Shown here: piece after piece, positions 14,653-20,691 of the stretch | How the letters are laid out: each line of letters starts with the position of its first letter | Position numbering within the stretch: the stretch's first letter is position 1 | Assembly: GCA_900554325.1 (NCBI GenBank) | Contig: USHA01000033.1 | Location: forward strand, 1 to 20,691 | Source of the DNA: an uncultured Collinsella sp. | GTDB lineage: Bacteria > Actinomycetota > Coriobacteriia > Coriobacteriales > Coriobacteriaceae | DNA length: 20,691 bases | Reading direction: 5' to 3' | Notes under the pieces: model-generated | Database searches by the model: none | Told to the model about the DNA's origin: nothing | What the model saw: only the letters and a program-made list of their open reading frames with translations | Program-made: the position numbers and the translations under genes

Positions 14653-15648
14653 ATGGCCGTTACTGCAAAACAAATTGCTGATCAGCTGGGAATCTCGGCA
14701 GCGGCCGTCTCCCTTGCACTTAACAATCGACGCGGCGTAAGCGAAAAAACACGGCAGCTGGTGCTCAGCACCGCTGAAGCCCTAGGTTACGACTTTAGCA
14801 AGATTAAGTTCGAGCGACAAAGAAGCGGAACCGTTGCCTTGGTTGCCTTTAACCGGCGCCGCATCTTTGCGACCCCCTTCTTCGCCGACATGCTCGCCGG
14901 AGTCGAGGGCGCCCTTAGGCATGCGGGATTCTCGTTTTCGCTGGTGAACTACTCGCCATTCGAAAACATTCACCAACAGATCGCCGACATCGCCGAGGCA
15001 CGATATGACGGCGTCATCATCCTCGCAACCGAGATGTACGAGTCGGATTTTTTGCCGTTTGCATCGCTGGACTGCCCTCTGCTGCTGCTGGACTCATGCA
15101 TGAGCGTTGGGGTCGACACGGTCAGGATCGACAACGCTGCCAGCATGACACTTGCCGTACAGTACCTGTATTCGAAGTATGGATCGGTCCCCGGCCTGTT
15201 AACGACGCCCATTACCTTGGGCAACTTCGCCGAACGACGTTTCGCCTACGAGCACGCCATCGGTCAGCTAGCCGGGTCGGAAAAATGCGGCATCATCCAC
15301 GAGCTCGCCGTCGATCCAGACGAGGCCTACTCGGGCATGCTCGACATTATTGATTCGGGCGAGCCCCTTGCCCAAAGCTACGTCGCCGTCTTTGACGATA
15401 TGGCTATTGGAGCCATGAAAGCCTTCATCGAGCGCGGCTATCGCGTGCCCGAAGACGTACGCATCGTCGGCTTCGACAACAACATCGGCGGCACCTACGT
15501 TCAGCCGCAGCTGACCACGCTCAACGTTCCTTCGCAGTATATGGGCATCATCGCCGCACGACGCCTCGTCGAGATCATCGACGAGGCCGAGCATCACCCG
15601 CTCAAGATCGAGCTGGGGCCATCGCTCATCAAGCGCCGTTCTGCCTAG
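14653..15648 (+). CDS. LacI-family transcriptional regulator (divergent from the hydrolase operon)
   Basis: The 331-residue protein has a LacI-type DNA-binding domain at the N-terminus (VTAKQIADQLGISAAAVSLAL, residues 3-23, with the hinge helix following near 45-60). A periplasmic-binding-protein-like sensor domain covers about 60-330 (IILATEMYE, DTVRIDN, VAVFDDMAIGAMKAF, RIVGFDNN, LTTLNVPSQYMG). Such proteins usually repress sugar genes until a sugar binds. The ATG at 14653 has TAGGAA upstream. Its divergent position makes it the probable local repressor of the hydrolase-GH140-PTS operon. Its stop codon overlaps that of the next LacI gene on the other strand. Confidence 0.93.
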   Translation: MAVTAKQIADQLGISAAAVSLALNNRRGVSEKTRQLVLSTAEALGYDFSKIKFERQRSGTVALVAFNRRRIFATPFFADMLAGVEGALRHAGFSFSLVNYSPFENIHQQIADIAEARYDGVIILATEMYESDFLPFASLDCPLLLLDSCMSVGVDTVRIDNAASMTLAVQYLYSKYGSVPGLLTTPITLGNFAERRFAYEHAIGQLAGSEKCGIIHELAVDPDEAYSGMLDIIDSGEPLAQSYVAVFDDMAIGAMKAFIERGYRVPEDVRIVGFDNNIGGTYVQPQLTTLNVPSQYMGIIAARRLVEIIDEAEHHPLKIELGPSLIKRRSA

Positions 15649-16655
15649 ATTTCGCGCACGCTTTGGCGCTCGACAAAATAGGTCGATACGGCCGTCTTGC
15701 AGGTATAGCTCTTGGGATTGCGGATGTTGCCCACCAGACGGCGCACCGCGATCTCGCCCACCTCGTGTTTGGGAACATGCACCGTGGTGAGCGGCGGGTT
15801 GGAGAAGGCGCCCAGAGATAGGTCGTCAAAGCCGATGATCGAGACATCCTCGGGCACGCGAATGCCGTGCTCGTTGAGCGCGCGCATGGCACCCACAGCG
15901 AGCACGTCGTTCTCGGCAAAGAAAGCCGTTGGCAAATCCTCACGCGAGGAATTGTCGAGCCACGCGCCCATATCGCGATAAGCGCCCTCGAGCGTAGTGC
16001 CCAGCGTGACGCGCCATGCCGGATTGGCCTCGAGGCCCGCATCCTCAAGCGCTTGGCGATAGCCGCGCTCGCGGTCCTTAAAGTTGCGGATGCGAAGGTC
16101 GCCCGCCAGATAGCCGATTTGCTTGTGACCTTTCTCGATAAGGTAGTCCACGGCGCGCAGTACCGAATCGGTGTTGGCAATGACCACGGCATCAAAGTAT
16201 TGACGATCGCTCCAGCCGTCGAGCACAATCAGGTGAGCGGCAGCGTTGGCAAACAAGGCGTAGTCTTCCTCACCCAGCTCAGTACCCATCAGCACGATAG
16301 CAGCGGACGGATCGGCGATCAGGCCCTCGACCTGCGGACGTACGGCGTCAAGATCGCTAAAGTCGAGCGAGACAAAGCTCGTGCTCATGCCGTGGCGACG
16401 CGCCTGGCGCTCCACGCCCTCAATAACCGCGGGGTGAAAGGTGCTCTCGTCCAGGATGGCGCCCGTCTTGCGCGCGAGCACAAACTGGATGCTCTCGAGC
16501 CGCGTCGACTGCTGATAGCCGAGCGACTGCGCGCACTCCAGGATGACCTTGGCGGTCTCCTCGCTCACGCTGCGCTTTCCGTTGAGCGCGTTGGAAACCG
16601 TCGCCGGGGAGAACCCCGTCGCACGGCTGATCTCTCGAACGCTGACCTTGGCCAT
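15645..16655 (-). CDS. LacI-family transcriptional regulator (second)
   Basis: The 336-residue product is a second LacI-type regulator. The helix-turn-helix is VSVREISRATGFSPATVSNAL (5-25), followed by a sensor domain (IVLMGTEL, VIANTDSVLRAVDYLIEKGHKQIGYLAGD, AFFAENDVLAVGAMRAL, SIIGFDD, LTTVHVP). The ATG at 16655 has AGGAGC upstream. It converges with the first LacI gene and shares a CTAG with it at the stop codons. It is divergent from an RpiR regulator; their common spacer contains CCGTAAACGGT, which also occurs at the isomerase promoter, so this protein or the RpiR one may control the isomerase-transketolase-kinase group. Confidence 0.93.
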   Translation of the reverse strand: MAKVSVREISRATGFSPATVSNALNGKRSVSEETAKVILECAQSLGYQQSTRLESIQFVLARKTGAILDESTFHPAVIEGVERQARRHGMSTSFVSLDFSDLDAVRPQVEGLIADPSAAIVLMGTELGEEDYALFANAAAHLIVLDGWSDRQYFDAVVIANTDSVLRAVDYLIEKGHKQIGYLAGDLRIRNFKDRERGYRQALEDAGLEANPAWRVTLGTTLEGAYRDMGAWLDNSSREDLPTAFFAENDVLAVGAMRALNEHGIRVPEDVSIIGFDDLSLGAFSNPPLTTVHVPKHEVGEIAVRRLVGNIRNPKSYTCKTAVSTYFVERQSVREI

Positions 16656-16906
16656 GAATCGCTCCTAAACAACTAAACAAATGTTTTGCTAAATGTTATG
16701 CTATATGTATAGATACCGCAAAATGCTGGGGGCAGTGTCGAGTATTCCGTAAACGGTCAGGTTGAACACGCGTCGGCACCTGTTCCAGATCCTCAACCGA
16801 CACCTGCAGATCGATATCGTGGCTCCGCCGACGGCGGAACATATCATTGACACGTTTTGATATCCTCATTTGATACCATCCAACCATCTCCGCACAGGGG
16901 GGCGTC
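16656..16906. promoter_or_regulatory. Divergent region between LacI and RpiR genes
   Basis: Next to the LacI start, CTAAACAA occurs twice in tandem (16665-16672, 16673-16680), and AAACA-AA-TGTTT (16676-16687) forms a small palindrome. A LacI promoter may use TTGCGG and TAACAT on the minus strand, spacing 17. CCGTAAACGGT lies at 16747-16757, matching 9121-9131. TCCGCC-GAC-GGCGGA (16824-16838) is a short hairpin. For the RpiR gene a perfect -35 (TTGACA, 16847-16852) is followed by two copies of TTTGATA (16856-16862, 16869-16875) but no convincing -10. This spacer probably holds control sites for both regulators. Confidence 0.5.
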
Positions 16907-17815
16907 ATGGACATCAAGCGACGCATGGAGCTGGCGGAGGGCTTCACGCCCGCCGAGCAGCAGCTCGCCGGCACCGTGCTGGCGCTCGGCGGCAGGCTGC
17001 ACGGCCTCACCATCAAGGAGCTCGCCCGCGCGGCGCATGTCTCGATTCCCAGCGTGCATCGCTTCTGCAAAAAACTCGGACTCGAGGGGTTCAAGGAACT
17101 CAAAGTCGAGGTGGCGCGTGCCGAGGAGCAGCAGAGGCACTCGGGCGACGTCGACATCAACTTCCCCTTCAATGCAGGCGAGAGCGCCGATGCGGTCCTC
17201 ACGAGCATGGCGCAGGTCTACGAGACGACCCTCGCCGACACGCGCGAGGTGCTCGACGGCGTCGAGCTCGATCGGGCCGCGGGCCTTCTCGAGCGCGCGG
17301 CGTCGATCGACATCTTCACGCAGTCGCATAACCTCTACCCAGCCCATATGTTCTGCGACCGCCTGCTCTCCATCGGTCGCACCGCCACCTGTTTCGAGAG
17401 CATCGAGTCTCAGACGCGGGTCGCCCTCGCCGCGGACCCGACGCACGCGGCGCTCGTCATCTCATATTCGGGGTTAGGGCCCAATCTCGCCACGATCCTG
17501 CCGATCCTGCAGGAACGCGGAGTCCCCACGGTCTTCGTCGGAACGCGGCGCGGGGGGCAAATCAACCCGGGCCTCAACGTGTACCTACACGTGAGCGACA
17601 AGGAGAGCCTGCAGAACCGCATCACCCAGTTCGCCAGCCATATTGCCGTGCAATATGTGCTCGACTCGCTTTTTTGCTGCCTCTTCGCGCAGGACTACGG
17701 CACGAGCTTCGAATTCCTGGAACGGGCACTTCCCGCAACGGCCCTTCCCGCCCTCCGCGGCACCGAGCTCAGCCCCAGCGAATACGCCAGCGTGATGCTC
17801 AATCGCCTGCGATAG
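16907..17815 (+). CDS. RpiR/MurR-family regulator with SIS domain
   Basis: The 302-residue protein has an RpiR-type helix-turn-helix at about residues 10-75 (LTIKELARAAHVSIPSVHRFCKKLG) and a SIS domain at about 115-250 that usually binds a phosphosugar (IDIFTQSHNLYPAH, LVISYSGLGPNL, VPTVFVGTRR). Such proteins sense sugar phosphates, here perhaps an intermediate of the isomerase-kinase pathway. The ATG at 16907 is preceded by AGGGGG. It is divergent from the second LacI gene. Which genes it controls is unknown. Confidence 0.92.
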   Translation: MDIKRRMELAEGFTPAEQQLAGTVLALGGRLHGLTIKELARAAHVSIPSVHRFCKKLGLEGFKELKVEVARAEEQQRHSGDVDINFPFNAGESADAVLTSMAQVYETTLADTREVLDGVELDRAAGLLERAASIDIFTQSHNLYPAHMFCDRLLSIGRTATCFESIESQTRVALAADPTHAALVISYSGLGPNLATILPILQERGVPTVFVGTRRGGQINPGLNVYLHVSDKESLQNRITQFASHIAVQYVLDSLFCCLFAQDYGTSFEFLERALPATALPALRGTELSPSEYASVMLNRLR

Positions 17816-17852
17816 TATCTACCTGCTATTTTACAATTTCATGAGCGAGTTT

Positions 17853-18599
17853 TCACCGACGAACGGACATGCGGCGCTCGCGCAACCACTCGCCCAGCTC
17901 CTCCACGTGGTCCCACGAGGCATCCTTCACTACATCAATCACCGCAGAGGAAATCGTAACCGTGATGAGCGAAAACGCGATCTTGACAACCGGGATGTAC
18001 GTAAGCGAGAGCGCGAGCACCGTGAGGTCGGTGAACAGGTAGCAACGGCCCACACGCCAACCGGTGACCTTGGAGATGGAGAGCGCCAGCGCATCGTCGC
18101 CGCCAGCCGAAGCGCCTTGACGAATCACGAGCCCCACGCCCACGCCCACGAACAGGGCGCCAAGCACTGCAGCGGCAAGCGGCTGATTCGAAAGATCGGG
18201 CAGCATGTGGGGAAGGCTCTCCCAGAGCTTGTAGAATCCGGCGACCGAAACCGTCGCCACGGCGGACCAGCCCAAAAAGCCACCACCCAGAACCTTGAAC
18301 GCCACTAGGTACGACAGGCCGTCAAGCACCGGCGTAACGACCGAGGGCGGGATGCCAAACCAATGGTCGAAGCACAGGACGAGGCCGATGATACCGCCCT
18401 CGGTGATACCCGTGACATTATGGATGTTGTGCACGCCAAAACTCACGATGGCGGACCCGAGCAAGATGACGAGCACCCTCTTGGCGAATTCACGTGGGCT
18501 CAAGCCGGCGATGCGCACGCTCGGACTGTCGCCCTCCGTTGTGGCGTCTTCGCTATTGATCGTTGTCACGTTCTGGTGCTGCGTATTCTCGCGCGGCAT
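17853..18599 (-). CDS. YczE/YyaS/YitT-type membrane protein
   Basis: The 248-residue product is a hydrophobic membrane protein with about five or six transmembrane segments after a polar N-terminus of about 35 residues. VSFGVHNIHNVTGITEGGIIGL and GASAGGDDALALSISKVTG are typical of the YczE/YyaS/YitT group. The DUF2179 domain found at the C-terminus of full YitT proteins is absent; the chain ends in a charged tail. The function of the family is not known. I chose the ATG at 18599; GGGAG lies 11 bases upstream, and an in-frame GTG or TTG a few codons earlier is possible. It converges on the RpiR gene with a 37-bp gap and no clear terminator. Confidence 0.82.
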   Translation of the reverse strand: MPRENTQHQNVTTINSEDATTEGDSPSVRIAGLSPREFAKRVLVILLGSAIVSFGVHNIHNVTGITEGGIIGLVLCFDHWFGIPPSVVTPVLDGLSYLVAFKVLGGGFLGWSAVATVSVAGFYKLWESLPHMLPDLSNQPLAAAVLGALFVGVGVGLVIRQGASAGGDDALALSISKVTGWRVGRCYLFTDLTVLALSLTYIPVVKIAFSLITVTISSAVIDVVKDASWDHVEELGEWLRERRMSVRR

Positions 18600-18729
18600 G
18601 GATATCACGTCTCCCAAGTGATCTCGTGCATATCCAGCCTAGCTGAGGATTACGGCGGCGGCAAGCCGAGCACGCGGGGCGTCGTTACTCGTTCACGCCG
18701 TCTCCAAAAGCACCTTCATAAGTGGGCGG

Positions 18730-20070
18730 CTATCCTTCCGCGAGCTCCTCCTCTGCCGCGCGCTCGCTCTTCACCAGTTGGGCAAGCTCCCGACGGCGCA
18801 CCACCAGAATCGCGAGTGGAACCACAGCGACCAGCATGCCCGCAGCTATGAGCGTCCCCTGCACGCCGAACATGTGCGCGAGGCTCGGGGCGCACAGCAG
18901 CGGAATCGCGCCTGCCATGTTGTACCCGGAGCCCATAGCGGCATTGACGCGGCCAATGCGGTCGAGCGGCGTATGCACCTGCACAAGGGTGTCCTTAATG
19001 GGGCCGAATGCCGAGAACGCGATACCGAGTATGAATTGCCCAACGCACGCGATAAGTACGAAGGGCGTGGCAACGTACAGCAGGCTACCGAGCCCCGTGA
19101 TGCACAGAACCACGAGCAGGGCCCGCACGTTGATGAGGCGCGGGGGCATAACGCCCGCAAGCGCGGCACCTATAAGACCGCCCACGCCCGACAGAGCGGA
19201 CAGCCAGCCCATCCACTCGGCACCCACGTTGAGCACATCACGGTAAAACAGGGACTCGAGCGGGTCGAATGCTCCGTATCCCATGAAGGAAAGAAGCGTT
19301 GCCCAGAACAGCAAGGTGAGTACGCTGCTGCCAAAGATGACGGAGAAGCCCGCGGAGATATTCCCCCGGGGAGCGGAATCACCCGCTGGCGCCCCGTCCG
19401 TCGACGAGAAGGCCGCCTCCCCCATGTCATCGGCGCCCCCATCGAGCTCACCAGGCTGCCTCAAAGCCTCGATCCCCCATCCGGGAATGAGCGCAAACGC
19501 CGAGCAGGCCACCATGAACAAAAATACCGCCTGCGTGGGAGCCACGAGCGAGATCGCCCCGCCCACAAGCGGTCCCACTACGATGGCGATGTTGCCCGTA
19601 AGGGTCACGAGTGCGTTGATGCGCTTGAGCTCATCCAGGTCATCCGTGAGATAGGCGGGGTACGAGCGCGGGATGGTCTCGGCCATGCCCCATGCGAACC
19701 CGAACACAGCGGCCCCGATGTAGACGCCCACGACGCTCGTGCCCGCCACTTGGTAGAGCAGGCCGCTCGCAACGAGTCCTGCCACGGCGATGCGCAGGTA
19801 GAGGTGCGGTCCCATACGGTCCAGCAAACCACCTCCGCGAATCTGGCCGAACACGATGCATAGGTTGAGTAAGCCGACGGCGATGGCGTTGTCCCCCACA
19901 CCAGCACCCATAGCGAACGTGAGGGTTCCCATCACGCCGATGAAATAGCTCGACATCGCGCCGAGATAGAGCAACAGACGCGCCCAGATGAACCGGCGAA
20001 CCTGCTGCGTGAGCTCCGGCGTTGAATAGGTAAACCGGTCGCAAAGGCCGGAGAAATGTCCCTTTCCCAT
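18730..20070 (-). CDS. MFS transporter
   Basis: The 446-residue protein has about twelve hydrophobic segments and the loop 2-3 motif of the major facilitator superfamily (GGGLLDRMGPHLYLR, residues 79-93). ETIPRSYPAYLTDD follows in the fifth segment region. A flexible, acidic and Gly/Ser-rich central loop (about 205-240) separates the two halves. The substrate cannot be told; the family exports drugs or moves small metabolites. I chose the ATG at 20070; the open frame extends 40 codons further upstream into a segment with no family character. No sugar gene is adjacent, so it is probably unrelated to the apiose-like block. Confidence 0.85.
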   Translation of the reverse strand: MGKGHFSGLCDRFTYSTPELTQQVRRFIWARLLLYLGAMSSYFIGVMGTLTFAMGAGVGDNAIAVGLLNLCIVFGQIRGGGLLDRMGPHLYLRIAVAGLVASGLLYQVAGTSVVGVYIGAAVFGFAWGMAETIPRSYPAYLTDDLDELKRINALVTLTGNIAIVVGPLVGGAISLVAPTQAVFLFMVACSAFALIPGWGIEALRQPGELDGGADDMGEAAFSSTDGAPAGDSAPRGNISAGFSVIFGSSVLTLLFWATLLSFMGYGAFDPLESLFYRDVLNVGAEWMGWLSALSGVGGLIGAALAGVMPPRLINVRALLVVLCITGLGSLLYVATPFVLIACVGQFILGIAFSAFGPIKDTLVQVHTPLDRIGRVNAAMGSGYNMAGAIPLLCAPSLAHMFGVQGTLIAAGMLVAVVPLAILVVRRRELAQLVKSERAAEEELAEG

Positions 20071-20244
20071 ATCTTCCCATCTCCCGTGCTTTAGTACTCC
20101 AGTGTAGCAAAGCACCCCAACCGGCCTACCGGCCCCCTCCCGAAACGCATGCGAACCATCGTGGTTCCCCTCGGTGACGTGGGGTACCATGAAATCATCT
20201 ACCCTTCACCGGCATGCCGCCGGACCATCCCGAAAGGCGCCCGC
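20071..20244. promoter_or_regulatory. Divergent spacer between MFS transporter and moaA
   Basis: The spacer contains a perfect palindrome GAACCA-TCG-TGGTTC (20153-20167) that could be an operator or hairpin. CCGGCC occurs twice close together near 20121-20134. AAAGG at 20233-20237 is the probable ribosome binding site of moaA. I see no molybdenum cofactor riboswitch fold, though long-range pairing would be hard to see by eye. Confidence 0.35.
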
Positions 20245-20691
20245 GTGCCCCGCGAACTTCACGACGGCTTCGGCCGAGGCATCAACTACCTGCGCATCTC
20301 CGTCACGGACAAGTGCAACTTCCGTTGTGTGTACTGCATGCCCGAGGAGGGCGTCGCGATGCGCGCGCACGATGAGCTGCTCTCCGCCGAGGAGATCGCT
20401 CATTTCGTGCGGCTCGTCGCTCCCGAGGGCATCACGCGCGTGCGGCTCACCGGGGGCGAACCGCTCGTCTCGCACCGCATCGTTCCCCTCATCGAGGAAA
20501 TTCGCGCCATCGATGGTATCGAGGACATCTCCCTCACCACCAACGGCACCCTGCTCCCCCGTCTTGCGCCGGCACTTCGCGAAGCCGGGCTCGACCGTGT
20601 GAACATCTCGCTCGACACCCTGAACGCTGACCGCTTCACCCAGATCACGCGCCTGGGCCGCGTCGAACAGGCGCTCGCCGGCATCGATGCC
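20245..20691 (+). CDS. moaA: GTP 3',8-cyclase MoaA (5' part, runs off the window)
   Basis: The visible 149 codons encode the N-terminal part of MoaA, the radical SAM enzyme that converts GTP to 3',8-cyclo-GTP at the first step of molybdenum cofactor synthesis. The [4Fe-4S] motif CNFRCVYC, with three cysteines in CxxxCxxC order followed by MPEEG, is near residue 28. RLTGGEPLV, SLTTNGTLL and NISLDTLN follow in the usual order. I chose a GTG start at 20245 because AAAGG lies about 8 bases upstream and no ATG is in frame nearby; the first residues (PRELHDGFGRGINYLRIS) match how the family begins. The gene is incomplete at the right edge. Confidence 0.95.
   Translation, partial: MPRELHDGFGRGINYLRISVTDKCNFRCVYCMPEEGVAMRAHDELLSAEEIAHFVRLVAPEGITRVRLTGGEPLVSHRIVPLIEEIRAIDGIEDISLTTNGTLLPRLAPALREAGLDRVNISLDTLNADRFTQITRLGRVEQALAGIDA

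Noticed and set aside
18778..19863. Long open frame on the plus strand, opposite the MFS gene
   Set aside because: Composition is Arg/His-rich and domain-free; the minus strand encodes a complete transporter.
20071..20244. Molybdenum cofactor riboswitch before moaA
   Set aside because: The spacer is short and shows only one small palindrome, not the multi-stem structure expected.
1..20691. CRISPR array, tRNA, rRNA, insertion sequence or prophage
   Set aside because: I saw no regularly spaced repeats, no transposase, integrase or phage genes, and no tRNA-like sequence with an anticodon arm; the cloverleaf at 7488-7588 does not have tRNA features.

Overview
The window comes from a high-GC, fermentative, gut-type bacterium. 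The dense gene packing, PTS sugar import, LuxS, LacI and RpiR regulators, and a Schlafen/AlbA_2-type gene with a palindromic promoter all suggest a Coriobacteriia member, perhaps Collinsella-like. That placement is an inference from general character; no rRNA or marker gene is present to settle it.

Layout. Positions 1-1642 hold a hairpin-rich leader and a cytoplasmic Sde182/DUF1593-type protein. Next is an AlbA_2 plus HATPase_c_4 regulator (1808-3364) whose promoter overlaps a perfect 13-bp inverted repeat. From about 3391 to 14500 every gene is on the minus strand. In transcription order they are: alpha/beta hydrolase, GH140-like (apiosidase-type) glycosidase, PTS lactose/cellobiose-type IIC, IIB and IIA, a good terminator with a UUCG loop, then a new AT-rich promoter region, a fucose/arabinose-isomerase-fold sugar isomerase, a cloverleaf-like intergenic element, the two halves of a split transketolase (overlapping by 8 bp), a glycerol-kinase-like FGGY kinase, and finally luxS. 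To the right lie two convergent LacI regulators whose stop codons share one CTAG, an RpiR/SIS regulator, a YczE/YyaS/YitT-type membrane protein, an MFS transporter, and the 5' part of moaA, which runs off the window.

How the genes may work together. An FGGY kinase with an altered glycerol motif, a two-subunit transketolase, a sugar isomerase and a GH140-like glycosidase in one co-oriented block match, step by step, the known D-apiose route: apiose to apulose, to apulose 4-phosphate, then transketolase with glyceraldehyde 3-phosphate to give dihydroxyacetone phosphate and xylulose 5-phosphate. Here the route would be joined to a PTS, so the imported substrate could be an apiose-containing disaccharide, phosphorylated on entry and cleaved inside the cell by the glycosidase, which has no signal peptide. 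The isomerase belongs to the fucose/arabinose isomerase superfamily, which may make this a variant pathway. This is the most interesting proposal in the window. It is an inference from families and gene order, and the substrate is not proven.

Regulation. The divergent region before the hydrolase operon and first LacI gene is full of TTAAGTT/AACTTAA elements and palindromes. A different 11-bp motif, CCGTAAACGGT, occurs both before the isomerase and between the second LacI gene and the RpiR gene, so the locus looks like two regulatory units.
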